DNA of 64,000 nucleotides. Origin: Adiantum capillus-veneris (Eukaryota > Streptophyta > Polypodiopsida > Polypodiales > Pteridaceae). Position numbers and translations under genes: made by a program. The stretch's first letter is position 1, and each line of letters begins with the position of its first letter. The notes under the pieces were generated by a model. The model ran no database searches. It saw nothing but the letters and a program-made list of their open reading frames with translations, and was not told the DNA's origin. The stretch covers positions 100,731,587-100,795,586 of the forward strand of contig CM043966.1 of the NCBI GenBank assembly GCA_014529385.2, in the 5' to 3' direction. Positions 44,712-56,967 of this stretch are shown here, in pieces.

Positions 44712-45589
44712 TTTTGCAGGTTCGAGGACGTTTACAACACTTTTTCTTGCTCAAATCGGTCACATGTGAGTGCTTGAAATTTTAATGCATATTAAATTTA
44801 TTTAAATTGATTTGTATATTGATAAAAATAAAATTTCATGCTTTAACACTAGACTTGTAATGAGCCACAAAACTGGCTGAAGCCACAAAAATGGCTCACA
44901 TTAGGATCTAGTAAATAAAAGATGACTTTTGTATATGATATCAAAATTTCATGAAAATTCTTAATTATGGGTTCAAGATATGAAAAAGGTTTGTAAATAC
45001 ACAATTTACATGAAAAGCTCAAAAATAAATAAAAATACTTTTTCTAAAATTAGTAAATTTTACGTAAAACTGCACTTCAACACTTAACTTGGAGAAGTAA
45101 AAAATGTCAGCAGTCTTTGTATATGCGTTAAAAAATCTTGGTACATCTATCACATACCTATTGAGGTATTTTTCAAAGAAGTTTGGGACTACTTAACAAT
45201 GATTTGATTTACTTTCAAGAAAATATTTTTTTTTTTCATTCACACAAATTAGTTGTAGAAGATGGCAATGGAAAGACACCTTTAGACCTTCGTTTAGCTT
45301 TGTACTATTTTTTATCAACTCATCTTAAGTGTTGATCATAATTTCCTGAAACCATTCTCTTTTTAGATAACTAACATAGTGTTGAGAAGGTTTTAACAAA
45401 AGTCTTAAAAGGCCACAAAAGTGGCTGATTTTTTACAGGATTAGTTTTAAACTTTCAATGCTTTAAAAGAAATTATGGTTTGTGTTGTGAAATTTCATTT
45501 TGAATTATGAAAAAATCTCGTTTTGGTTTATGAAAATATCTTGTTTTGAAGAAATTTCCTTTTAAATTATGTCGTTTTTGAAATTATGC

Positions 45590-45815
45590 GATTGATGAGG
45601 TTTACGTTTTAGGTTTCGGTTAGGTTTAGTTTAGGTTAGGGTATATATAGGTTATATGTTCAATTATAAGTTAGGTTATACATTAAGTTACATTATGTTA
45701 GCTTAGCTTATAGGACATTAATTATGTTAGGTTAGTTTATAGGCTAGGTTTAAATTAAGTTAAAAGTTAAGTTAGGTTATATGTTAAGTTAACTCATGTT
45801 TAAGTTATAGATGGA
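45590..45815 (+). repeat. TTAGGTT-rich degenerate array
   Basis: GGTTAGG, GGTTTAG and GGTTATA words follow one another with little other sequence. The 750 bp before it (44830-45590) are AT-rich with no feature seen. Confidence 0.6.
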
Positions 45816-45879
45816 CATTTTCTTCGGACAGTTAGAACTTATGTACTTTTATGTTAATCTAAACACTTATCGTTGAAAC

Positions 45880-46540
45880 GTCCAAACACGACCATCTACC
45901 AGCGTCTAAACCATAACCCTCTAACCCTATTAGCAAACTGAAATGGTCAAGCGCTACACTAATTAGATTTGGAGTGACCAAATCAAAAGTTACCAAACCT
46001 AAGCGGATTTACATAGCCTACGCTAACGCTCCAAATATAGTAATGTATTAGCGGCCAAAACAAAAGTCGCTAATCTAGAGCCGATAACCCTTAGTAGCTA
46101 TCCCTAAGTAGACTAAATGGCATAACGATACCCTAATATGTTTTAGAGCGCTTTACCTTAGCGGCTTTACATAGTGTGCCCTAACCGTCTGAACATAGTG
46201 CACCATCTATTAGCGGCCTAACCAGAATCCATAGAACCCTAAGCGGCTAGCCCTAAGCAGATTGAAATGGAAAAACGCTACACTAATCCGATTTGGAGTG
46301 GTCAAACCTAGGCAACTGTTTCATAGCGCACCCTAACACTCCAAAATACAGCCATCTATTAGCGACTAAATCAACACTAGTCCTAAGACACTAACCCTAG
46401 GTGGCTAGCCCTAAGCGGATTGAAATGGCTAATTGCTATCCTAATCCAATTTGGAGTAGCTTAACCTAAGCAGCTTTACACACCATACTATAAGTTCTAA
46501 CTGTCCGAACACAACGTCCATCTATTAGCGGCCAAACGAA
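45880..46540 (+). repeat. Degenerate ~150-bp tandem repeats
   Basis: Recurring phrases CCCTAAGCGGATTGAAATGG, CTAATCCGATTTGGAGTGG and CATCTATTAGCGGCC appear three to five times in the same order. Confidence 0.65.
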
Positions 46541-46554
46541 GATGACTTGTGTAC

Positions 46555-47160
46555 TTCTAAAAATGCAAACGAACTTCGGTTAGGTTATATTATAGGTTAG
46601 GTTTAGGTTATAGGTTAGGTAATGTTAGGTTTAGGTTATATGTTAGATTAGATTATAGGTTAGGTTAGAGCTAGCGACAAATAGTAGAAAACATGCAAAC
46701 GGACTTTGAAGATGACTCGTGTACTTCAAAAAACGCAAACGGATTTCGGTTAGGTTAGCCTATAGGTTAGGTTTAAGTTATAGGTTAGGTGAGATTATAG
46801 GTTAGGTTAGAGCTAGGGCAAATGAATAGTAGAAAAAACACAAATGGACTTCGAAGATGACTTTTGTACTTCTAAAAATGCAAGCGAACTTCGGTTAGGT
46901 CTAGGTTATAGGTTAGGTTACATTAGGTTAGGTTAGGTTTAGGTCAAGTTTAGGTTAGGTTTAGGTTATGGGTTATGTTAGATTATAATCTAGGTTAGAG
47001 CTAGCGGCAAATAGTAGAAAAAACGCAAATAGACTTCAAGAATGACTCGTGTACTTCAAAAAATGCAAACGGACTTCGATTAGGTTTTGTTATAGGTTAG
47101 GTTTAATTTGGTTATAGGTTAGGTTATAGTTTAAGTTATAGGTTAGGTTAGGCACACACA
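46555..47160 (+). repeat. Second TTAGGTT-rich array
   Basis: Blocks of GGTTAGGTTTAGGTTATAGG alternate four times with a unit containing GCAAATAGTAGAAAA and GGACTTCGAAGATGAC, with a period of roughly 150 bp. Confidence 0.7.
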
Positions 47161-47169
47161 AACTTCAAA

Positions 47170-47655
47170 AACACTAATATATAGTCATTGACCCTGTGGT
47201 CCTAATCTCCGTGCACCTCTAGACCGAGGTGTGTGGGGATCGGACATAATGGCTAGAGAATATGAGATTGTTAGAGCTCGAGCTAGCAGCAAATAGTTGA
47301 AAAAACGTAATCCGACTTCCAAAGTGCACACAGACTTCAAGAACCTTAATATATAGTCATTGACCAATAAAGATGATATTATTACCCTGTAGTCCTAATC
47401 TTCGTGCACCTGTAGACCGAGGTGTGCGGGGATCGGTCCTGGCTAGAGAATGTGAGGTTGTTAGAGCTAGCAACAAATAGTTGAAAAAACGCAATCGGAC
47501 TTCCAAAGTGCACACAAACTTCAAGAACCTTAATATATAGTCATTGACCAATAAAGACGAGGTTATTACCCTGTGGTCCTAATCTCCGTGCACCTCTAGA
47601 TCGAGGTGTGCGGGGAACATGCCTGGCTAGAGAATGTGAGGTTGTTATGTACTTA
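47170..47655 (+). repeat. ~180-bp tandem repeat, three copies
   Basis: The phrase AATATATAGTCATTGACC starts units at about 47176, 47348 and 47532. Each continues with CTAATCTCCGTGCACCTCTAG-like text (the first 20 bases are shared). The small minus-strand ORFs here are copies of the repeat. Confidence 0.8.
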
Positions 47656-48360
47656 GTAGTGTGTAGTTATAACAACTAGAGTGTTTTAATTATTTGTTGC
47701 ATCATTGGTAGATAAAGTATGGACGATAGGATGGCATGTCCTTGTGCGCATTGCAAGCATGAGATCTTTCGAAAAAGAAAAATCTGCGACCAACACATAC
47801 GCAATCACGGTCTCTTTCTGATTGAGCAACTACAATTTTGATCTCATGGTCTAGAAACTGAAGGTCAAACTCTGCAAGTAGATATTGCTCCAACTTCATC
47901 TCAGAGAAGACAATTTTCAAACGTGCAGCCATCGACTGATTCCTCCCAATCAATACCTGATGTGGCATTTCAAGAAGTAGACATGGAGCAGATGTTGAAC
48001 GCGTCCTTTGACATGGATCCCATCATTGAAAACATAGAAGACTAGTGTGGTCCCTACACCGAGCGGCCCCACACCTCAGTCTAGTGTGTCCCCTACCCCT
48101 AGGACTCGTGTGCCCCCTACACCAATGGGTGATTCATCCTCGAGATGAGATAGGCGTCGTTCTAGAGGTGATGGTTGTTGTGGTAGCGGTTCTACCGATG
48201 CGTCCACACCGCCGAGAGAGCATCCACCACTCTCTTCAATAGATAGTTCACCGATTGGCACACCACGTACACCTTGGGGATCACACGAGCATGATCCTAG
48301 CAAGGTGTACAAGAGCACAGATGGGGCTGTTGTGGCAGATAGGGTCGGAAAGGCCATGCG

Positions 48361-48946
48361 ATAAAGGATTCGACATCTCTGTACAATTCAATTTGGTCAC
48401 TCTGTGATGGAGGTTTGGGAAATCTCAATCTTGAAAGAAATAAATACATCCTCGAGCCCATTCACAGAGAGTACAGGCCGGTAGAGGGGTACGATCCAGT
48501 CTGGAATCCATAGATTTTGAGCGTGGCGAAGGCCACAATGTCACACCATCGGTCAGAGGCGAGAGACAGGTACAATGCCGACAGTCCAAAGCCGTTATGG
48601 TTGGACGCAGAGAAGTGGGCGGGGATTGCACGAGAGACACAAGACAATCCTGAGAGATTTCAACAGCAGAGAGATGCAGCCAGAGCACATTTGGAGTCTG
48701 CTAGAGTGTCACATCTTGGGAGTGGAGGCTACGACACGCTTCAACATGAGTTTGTAAGTATTATACGTATGATTTAGATTATTGAAAATATATATGTTAT
48801 TTGAAGATTTATCTAATGATTAAATCATAATTTTGTAGGAACTCGTCGTTAAGCGCCCTCCGACACGCCAAGAGGAGAAGTATGGGTACAAGCATGGACT
48901 TGGGGCCCTTTTGACCCAACAAGAGGAGGGAGAGGACGTCGATTGA
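48361..48946 (+). pseudogene. CACTA internal ORF, intron-containing (PTTA-like)
   Basis: In one frame come ERNKYILEPIHREYRPVEGY, a TAG (48511-48513), then SEARDRYNADSPKPLWLDAE and RDAARAHLESARVSHLGSG. At 48754 a GTAAGT donor opens an 85-bp intron ending TTTTGTAG at 48838, and the frame continues VKRPPTRQEEKYGYKHGLGA to a TGA at 48944-48946. Composition and length recall the PTTA/En-Spm family of plant CACTA accessory proteins, but similarity is weak. Frames upstream (48045-48360) are broken. Confidence 0.45.
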
Positions 48947-49163
48947 GAGGCATTACCATGAGGGTCTTCTTGATACAGTTTTACCCAGTCATCTTTATAC
49001 AGTCTTCTTAGTACAGTCTTTTTTGTAGTTGTGGTCTTCTTGATACAGTCTCACTCAGTAATTGCTTGCATATGTACAGTTTTGTAGTGCTTATGTTTAT
49101 GGTTTATGGTATGGCACCGATGTTATGGTTAAGGATTGGCAGTCAAGTTATGGTTATGGTTTT

Positions 49164-49400
49164 GCTATGATGGTATGGCAATCATGTGATGGTTATGGTA
49201 TGACACCGATGTTATGGTTAAGGTTTGGCAGTCATGTTAAGGTTATGCTTTTTGCTATGATGGTATGGCAATCATGTGATGGTTATGGTATGACACCGAT
49301 GTTATGGTTAAGGTTTGGCAGTCAAGTTAAGGTTATACTTTTTGCTATGATGGTATGGCAATCATGTGATGGTTATGGTTATGGTTGTGCAGTTTTTGAC
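49164..49400 (+). repeat. 90-bp tandem repeat, three copies
   Basis: GCTATGATGGTATGGCAATC begins at 49164, 49254 and 49344, exactly 90 bases apart. Because 90 is a multiple of three, the frame stays open (49062-49460). It looks like a by-product, not a gene. Confidence 0.85.
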
Positions 49401-49522
49401 AAGCAAGTTATGGTAGCCGGCGTCTTTTCCGAGGCCTATTTCAGCGCTTTTGAGTTTTAAAACCAACTTTAACTCGTAGGTATCTGCACCGATTTCTACG
49501 CAACGTGTTGTAGTGTTACCTC

Positions 49523-49677
49523 AACATCATGAGCTTCAGCGAGGGAGGCACCATATACCTAGCTAGGTACAATTGGTGGTAGGGGAGTGCTAGCCCAGCG
49601 GGGGGGGTGGTGGTCCCTTGCCCCCAATTGTACCTAGCTAGGTATGCGATGCCTCTCGAGCAGAAGCTCATGATGTT
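49523..49677. repeat. Foldback (inverted repeat) element
   Basis: AACATCATGAGCTTC at the left end is the exact complement of GAAGCTCATGATGTT at the right. Inside, ATACCTAGCTAGGTACAATT and its complement form a second perfect arm around a G-rich loop of about 45 bases. It starts five bases after the CACTA target duplication. It could be a small MITE or a hairpin-RNA locus. Confidence 0.7.
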
Positions 49678-49759
49678 ATGCATTGTATGAAAAACACTGA
49701 AAAAGACTCTGTTTTTCTACATGAGAAAATTTCTAAATCTTCTTGTGCAAGTGACTATC

Positions 49760-49804
<45 letters not shown>

Positions 49805-50164
49805 GCTGAAAACCATGGTGGCGGACTTGATTAGCTACACGCCTTTGCAAACCAAAAGTGGTTTCTTGTAATGATTTTCTAATTGTGAACTTGATCAACT
49901 GCGACCTTTGCAATGATAGTTTGGTTTGTTTATGTTTTTTTAATCATGCTCTACCCTTGGTAGGGTGTTGCACAATTCATGAATCATTTGACATGCAAAA
50001 GTGAAGGGTAAGAACTAACTAAGATGGTAGAAAATGAAAACACTTCTGAATTATGGAAATGTAAAGTCAAAAAATTAGTACTCAGTTCTAGGAATTTAGA
50101 AAAAAACGGGGTTCGAGTGTATTTTAACCGGTTGAAATTGTAAAATCATGGTTAAATTTTAACT
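49678..50164. other. Unassigned DNA with a (TC) tract
   Basis: A (TC) microsatellite at 49760-49804; otherwise nothing seen. Confidence 0.5.
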
Positions 50165-51125
50165 CTCTCATCTTTGGGATAAGATAAGTTTTTGTTGAAA
50201 GGATGTGGAGCTCATGGTGTTGCAACATAGTACAAAAGGCTTCTGGTCAAGACTCTTGGAAGTGCTGTCATCCTCATTTCCACCTATTGGTAGAGCATAA
50301 TTGGATTGGAGATCCCGGCATTGGCCGAAAGTCAAGGTGTTCCTGCTTCCCAAGACCTGGAGTACCTATAAGGTGATGGTGTACAAAACGGATTGGTTTG
50401 CCCCACTCAACATAATCTGGATAGAAGAACACTGGCAAAGAAGTGTTAATACCATTTGGGAGATTAAAGGGTCGGAATACATAGAGATATTCATCTGGAA
50501 AGTGTTATGGGGAGCCTTGCCTATTGGGATCAAGGTGCATGATAAAGGGATCGAATCTTACACTTTCTCTGGCTGTAGGGCAGCCTGTGAAGACCCCCTA
50601 CATATGTTCGGTCAGTGTACTACTTCACTGGGACTGTGTCCTACTTCACTGAGGCTAGCTGCTAGGGTTTGCAAATGGGTAAGAAGGACTAAGAAGATCA
50701 TTTTCTATATTGAGGACCTAATCTTAGGAGGGCGTGGTATCCAAAGACAGACCGTTTTGGTGTGCACAAAAATTATCAGATATTGTTACTTGAACCAGGT
50801 CTGGAAGACTAGGAACCTTCGCAAAATTGGATGTAGCTCATTTTGACGATATTGTGCGTTAGAGCATTGAGCTCATGCATGGAGTAGGAGCAAGAGGGGC
50901 AACTGACAAGGGTGCAGAATGGAGGTCTTCAATGAGCTACTTAGAACACTCAAGAGGGTAAGAGTATCTTTTTCTGTGTACAAGCCTCTGATGGAACCCT
51001 AGCCCCTCAAGGCACATGTAGTGCTTGAGGGAAATTGTATTCTTTTCGAGTTAATATTAAGTCTCTCAACTCACAATTGTGATTACAGAAATTTTAATAA
51101 TAATAATAATAATAATAATTGTGAG
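50165..51125 (+). mobile_element. LINE (L1-type), 5'-truncated copy d
   Basis: The frame at 50301-50846 is the zinc-binding C-terminus of ORF2 (FIWKVLWGALPIGIKVHDKG, CEDPLHMFGQC, RVCKWVRRTKK, RYCYLNQVWKTRN). A direct repeat (CTACTTCACTG, near 50627 and 50641) adds a short insertion. The 3' end keeps CTCACAATTGTGAT and then has an (AAT) tract instead of poly(A). Confidence 0.75.
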
Positions 51126-53565
51126 ATTGACTTCAACACTAGTTTGGTAACGTACCAGGACATAAAAGTGTCATTTCATGGTTTTGAAAAAAAAAAAACT
51201 CTTTAGTATCTGTGTGAATTTTCAAAAATCCTTATATGAGCTTCAAGCTAAGAACCCATTTCAATTTTGAAAAATAAGTAACATGCCTATCTCTTGATTT
51301 CTTGGACATGACAAGCTTCCAAAGCCAAGGTAGTGCTCCATTTTACTAAAAAACAGTATACTTTCATGGTTACCCCCATGATACACCATATATAAAATTG
51401 TTCATGCTATAGCCACAATTTTTTTTAAATTTTTTTGCAAAACTTACAGAATGTGAGTAAATTGAATTAATGCCAAAAAACTTACAAAGAGAGCCATGCT
51501 CAGAACGAGCCATGGCATCATAGAGTACCAAACCAAAATATCCATCCACATACACTGGTTGAGAAGGGGAGCCACCTTGCATAGGAAGATACGACTGACA
51601 TGGTAGCCACCCAAGTAAAAAAACAAAAAAGACTAGTGACCTAGGGATTCCACCAAGGAAGAAGGATCTGCCACTTCCTCACCCTCGTCCACCAAGCCAT
51701 TGAGCAGCAAACGGACTAGATCAGCACCATAAGGATGTGCAACACTTAAAAACCAAAAAGATGAGATAACGCCATTGACAGGGAGGAGTCCAAAGCCTCC
51801 ATCACCTTGTAAGAGCCCAAACCAGGAACCACACATCTCAGAAGCCAAATCTTGGAGCCTCAAACCAAGAACCATCAAATCACCATCCCCTTCAGGCTAT
51901 TGCAGGAGAGCCAAGCTCCAACATAGACGAGCCAAGCCAAATCTGGGTTGTGCAATGCCACCAAGACACTCAAGATTGCCACCCAAGAGGAGTCTGTCCG
52001 TAGCAATGCCAGATCCGCCCACCAAAAAGTACCGTCGAGCGCCAATTTTCCCCCCAACCGAGGGGCAGTAGGACGCTCTTTTCAGACATGCCAAAAAGGG
52101 AAGGGGGGCGGGGGGGGGGAGAAGGACCTGGGCGAGGCTGCAGGGGCCTCCCTCCTAAGGAAATCCCAATCCCTTGTGCTTCTCCCCTTTCCCCAACACT
52201 CCCCCAAAGCCAGCACATGTAGCGCCAAGCCCACCGTGCCGCTAGCCGCCCTCTACAGCACACTTTGCAGGCTACATGATGACCACCGGGAAGCTCCCCA
52301 AACCCTAGCCACAAAAAATATTAAACTATGCATAGAATTATATACAAAAAAGTGGCATTTTTTGCATTTTGGTGACCTATCCTTCATGATTGCTTGCTCA
52401 CACCCATATTCTCATGTCTTATTACAATTATTCTAAACATAACCACAACACACAAAATCTATGAGAATGAAAAATCTAAGTTCCACATTGTGGCCATCCT
52501 AGCCTCCTTGAAATATAGCTACTTATACCCAAATTGGGTTTGTATGCTTAGACATGGACCTAAGTTAGAGGTTGACAATGTTTATTGAATGTAATGACCA
52601 ATATATAACATAATACAATTCTAATTCAAAATGAGTGTGATGTTGGTAAAGTGGAATTTTCTTTTGGACTTTGTATTTTTAGCTCTTTGGGATATTCGGT
52701 TCCTCAAAACTCATGAAAGAATCCTTACATAGTTATGAGATTATACGCAGTGTGCACAATCAAAACTACCTTTGTATAGCATAAACATATCCAAAAATTC
52801 ATGAAAGTGTAAAATTTCTTCGTAAATTTGTATGGATTTTTTTGATAATTAGGCAATATCTTTGAATATATATTCTTTCATACCTTAGAAGCATTACAAA
52901 ACTTTTAGAATGGAAAAGACTAATTATGTAGCACCCTAGAAGCCACTTAGAGGCGTTTTAGAGTGGTCTATCGCCAATTTTATGAAAAATGGTAAAAAAT
53001 AGCACACGTTTTTTGGGATAGTTTAGGCTAGAAAATCCTTGTGAAACACAATGTTAGAGCCAAAATCAATAGACCAAAAAAAATTCCAAGTTTTCTTCAA
53101 CTCATAAGCTAGCTTTGTGAATATCAAACATTCACAAACCAAATTAGTATCTCCTACAATAATTCTAGGAAATTGCTTGGTTAACAAAACATGAAAGTGT
53201 CCAAGGACATAAAAGTGTCTTGTTACCAATCTAGTGTTAATTAAGAAACCATGAAATTTACATAAGTTTTGTTGTAATTATCTCGCAAAAGCTTCAAATT
53301 TTGACCCAAAAAACGAGAGAATTTCAACTTTGCTCTTCATTTCATCGATTAGGGAAAACGTATTTTCTAGCCCTGGTTCACGCAATGTAAAATCAAAAAA
53401 TTAATACTTTATCTATATTTATAATATTTTTAATTCTTAAAAAGACCATGGAGTTTCACTACAACCTTGAAATTAGAAGGGTAACTACTTTTGTTTTTGA
53501 TAGCCATTTGAAGGGTGGCTTGAAGCTTAGCAGTTGCATGCATGCCCTATGTTTTGTCTGTCTAT
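51126..53565. other. Unassigned region
   Basis: 51130-51630 and 52320-53560 are AT-rich with nothing recognisable. 51640-52310 is GC-rich with overlapping open frames on both strands (51775-52436 plus, 52314-51633 minus) and ends on the minus strand with GCTAGGGTTTGGGGAGC near 52311. It may be the 5' part of an unrecognised transposon or a gene fragment. No domain was identified. Confidence 0.4.
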
Positions 53566-53621
53566 CTCTGTGTGTGTGTGTGTGTGTGTAGGTGCACGCA
53601 TGCACGCACGTGTGTGTGTGA

Positions 53622-53673
<52 letters not shown>

Positions 53674-53824
53674 GAGAGAGAGACCCATTGCCCATGTGTG
53701 TGTGTGTGTGTGTGTGTGTGAGTATGAGAGATAGAGTCAATGTGCCATTCGTCGAGGTGTTGGAGCGTTTTATGGAGCGTTCCACGATGAGAGCCCAACG
53801 ATTTGTTGCGGATGTCCTGTACAC

Positions 53825-53901
<77 letters not shown>

Positions 53902-54000
53902 GCACGACGTTGTTGCTTTAAAACTTTTGTGTGTAAGTGAGTGTGTTGAGAAATAGAAAATGGTCCATGCAACCCATTTTATATGTGTATGTGTAACTGT

Positions 54001-54073
<73 letters not shown>

Positions 54074-54162
54074 TGTGAGTGAGTGAGTGAGAGAGCCATT
54101 TGCTACTACAACTTGTATCCATGTCAGTGTGTGTGTGTGTGTGTGTGTGCGTGTGTGTGCGC

Positions 54163-54204
<42 letters not shown>

Positions 54205-54237
54205 GGGGGGGGGGGGGGAGAGAGAGAGAGAGAGAGC
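53566..54237 (+). repeat. Block of (GT)n(GA)n compound microsatellites
   Basis: At least four times a (GT) tract runs into a (GA) tract: near 53609-53683, 53827-53901, 54003-54069 and 54127-54236. The last contains a run of about 14 G (54205-54218). The long apparent proteins here (HTHTHT, SLSLSL, VCVCVC) are artefacts of the repeats. Confidence 0.95.
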
Positions 54238-54761
54238 GCTCTAAGTTTTTTCTTGGCTCTTTGCCATTTTGTTTTTGGTAGCCTTTCATACAAAGACTAT
54301 AATTAAAACGGCAGAAGGAGTTCATTGTCTTGGGGAAAATAAAAGGAGTTGTTTTACAATTTAAGTGAATGAAGGTTTTTCTTCTTGGGAGATAGGACGG
54401 TGTTTTGATTTTTTTTGGTTGCTAAAGGCCTTAGCATCCATATGGGTGAAAGTCGTTGAATTCTAATTGTTTGACACGTGTGCCCTTAGGAAAGTTTTAA
54501 ATTTTTAAAAAAAAAGAAAAGTAGAATGAGCTCGACCTCAAGGGGCACGGAGTGAATACGTGATGGTCTGAGGTTCAATCGTTCTGTGTAAGAGCAGTGC
54601 GATGGTCTTAGGTTAGCAATGGCAAGATCTGAGGATACAGGGTTGGGGTTTGCTTAGAGGGGGTTCGATTGTGTGTGAGGGTGAGTGTAAAGAAAGGTAA
54701 GAAGCGTTTCCAAGATTGTGTTGGGGCTCACATTTTCAAGGCGCTCTTCATTGCTATACGT
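54238..54761. other. Unassigned DNA before the gypsy LTR
   Basis: A GGTTCAATC at 54573-54581 resembles a pol III B box, but no A box precedes it convincingly. Nothing else seen. Confidence 0.35.
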
Positions 54762-55921
54762 TGTTAGGAGTTTTTTGGAGCAAGGGATTGTGCATATGAA
54801 CATACCCATGCATGGTGCATCGAATAAAGGATTGCCTATTTTCCAGAGCCAGGTGGTTACGTGGGGCCCACATGTGTACAGGTAGGACAGTATGTACATA
54901 GTGCATCGATTTTCATCGTCACCAGTATCAATGTGTTTTTTCTATAATAATGAGGAGTTGGTAGCACGTAAAACTTCTCAAGGAAGCTATCGGCGGGCTC
55001 ACGCCATGAGGTAAGCAGGTGCGTTAGATGACATCGAGTGGCGTTAGGAGGTCAAATGGGATCAAGTCTTGCACGTGGGTAAGTGAAGACACTACGGGGC
55101 TTTTTTTTTGTGATGAATTATGCAAAAGGTCATGATGAGGACCATCTTTTGGGGCTACTTCACGTGGTTGCGGGACCAAAGCTATGGCCTTATTGAGAAA
55201 AGTTGAGGGTCAGGTGTGCGGATGGATGCAGCAGGGTGACAACTATGCACCGCGAGGTCACTTTTTGGCCTGTTCGGGGTTCGTTTGAGGTCAACTAAAA
55301 GGCCAAAGGTGCCCAAGTAATAAAGCTAAGTGTGGGAACTGAAAAACCTAAGAGAAAGACAAGAAAAAACGTGGAGAAGAGGAGCAATACCCGCAGCTCA
55401 GTTTTTGCTTATTTTGGAGCATTTTTTGGCCCTAAACATTTCATCCGAGGTTTGATTTGAGCACTTTGGCATTGTAGACTGGGGTTTTGGGCCGTTCTAG
55501 ACGCGATGGCGCTATCCATTTTGCCGAATTCCTCATTGTTTTTCTGCTATTTTGGTTGTGTAAGTTTCTCCTGTGAGCGAAGCCTCTGCTCCAATTTGTG
55601 ATTGTATCTGACATAGTTTATCCATATTGTGTGAGTTGTTTGCCCCATTGGTGTTGGCCCAAGCTCAATTGTATCTAAAAATAAAAAATTCTCCTCTTTT
55701 GAGCTGAGTTTTTGGGTGTGTGTGTGTGTGTGTGTGTGTCTCTGTGTAGAGTGGGCAAATGGATAGTCTCTCTCCTCTTAGTCCATCGGTGTATCCCCTG
55801 TCTCGGCCAGGTGGATTGTGTAAGCCGAGTGGTGCCTCATAGTGTGTGTGTGTGTGTGTATCATCCCAAGAGTGTGTGTCAGGTGATTATAGAGGCATTG
55901 TGTGTGTTTCCATCCCGCTCA
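54762..55921 (+). repeat. 5' LTR of the Tat-like element
   Basis: Begins TGTTAGGAGTTTTTTGGAGC and ends CCCGCTCA. Contains a (GT) tract at 55715-55741. The following CATTCTTTTGGTGCC may include the primer site, but the tRNA could not be assigned. Confidence 0.75.
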
Positions 55922-56967
55922 CATTCTTTTGGTGCCTCCACTGAAGATCTTCTTCGAGTACCTTCTTCTTCGAGCTTCAATCTTCGAGATTCGTGATTAC
56001 AGATCACAAGTTACAGGTTCAGGAACAGGAACAGGTGATTCACATAGGTACAAATGGCTGGAGTAGAGTGATATATTGGCAAGAGGGAGTTACTTGTAGT
56101 TTCTGAGTGTATGCATCATTTGGCACCTATTTGAGCACAATGTCTTGTATTGTACGCTACTTGTGGATACTGCCATTGTACGCCTTTGTGGAGCCATACT
56201 TGGTTTTATTTGGCAGTCCCAACCATTTCTGAGACTTGACCTATAAGATAGTCATTTCTGAGACTTGACTATACGAGATTTGCATAAGCTTTCGTGAAAG
56301 GGTCGATAGTGTGAGGTTTTATTGAGCTGGGGGATTCTCAAATGTGACATCCTATCGGTGATACAGGTGGTTGGAGCACCCTTTTCATGACCTCGCCATA
56401 GGCTATGTACTAGTGATTCCTTCTTGATGCTCGGGTTCTATTGTTGGCAGGTTATGCATACATATACAGTCTATATTTTTGGGCTCTTACTGCTCTACGT
56501 CTGGGGAAACTCTGCCAAAATTCTTCCAAGTTGTGATGGCTTGTTTTTGGTCTTTTAAGCCATTTATGCTGTTATACTGCTGAAATTCTGGCAAAATCAG
56601 AGGATAAGTCAGATGTGCCTTCTTGCGAGCTGCATGGTTGGCTTTAATGGATTATCAAAACGGACCTCAATTCACTCCTTTTCATTTAACACAAAGAATC
56701 CAAATAAATGTTCATGTGTCCAGGAAGATTTTTTTCCAACAGCGCATAGTCTTTATGTTCAGCCCAAGAAGATTAAGAGAGATACTGGAATGTCCTTCGC
56801 CTGTTGTAATTCCGATGATTAACTATGAAAACTCATTTGATGGGCATGTGTTTGTCCTTATCTAAAGTTGAGCTCCATTGAAGTTTCTAGGGATTGAGTC
56901 ATCCAAAAGTTTGGGTTCTTGCACGTGTGTTCGAAGGGGTTCTCAAAGCATTAAAACTTGAGTAGCC
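55922..56967 (+). other. Leader of the Tat-like element
   Basis: About 1 kb without a supported gene. TCTGAGACTTGACTAT-like text occurs twice near 56229 and 56258. AACTCTGCCAAAATTCTTCC near 56510 resembles a phrase in the copia leader at about 24563. Confidence 0.45.

Larger units (their letters stand above)
44261..49515 (+). mobile_element. CACTA (En/Spm-like) DNA transposon
   Basis: Begins CACTACAAGAGG and ends with the inverse of CACTACAACACG. It is flanked by TTA at 44258-44260 and 49516-49518, the 3-bp duplication typical of CACTA elements. Subterminal regions repeat short GC-rich motifs (CCGGCGCC, GACGCCTGTA, ACCGATAC). The 5.3 kb interior holds tandem arrays and a decayed ORF with an intron, but no recognisable TNP2 transposase, so it is probably non-autonomous. 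Confidence 0.85.

Noticed and set aside
45590-47160. An interstitial telomere
   Set aside because: The TTAGGTT words are irregular, mixed with other units and enclosed by a CACTA element; a true telomere tract would be a regular array.
49062-49460. A repetitive 132-residue protein
   Set aside because: Open only because the tandem repeat unit is 90 bp, a multiple of three; no start context or homology.
53459-54325. Long ORFs on both strands with HTHT, SLSL, VCVC and RERE runs
   Set aside because: They are translations of dinucleotide microsatellites, open in every frame.
54571-54600. A second SINE or tRNA gene
   Set aside because: Only a B-box-like GGTTCAATC is present; no acceptable A box at the right distance.
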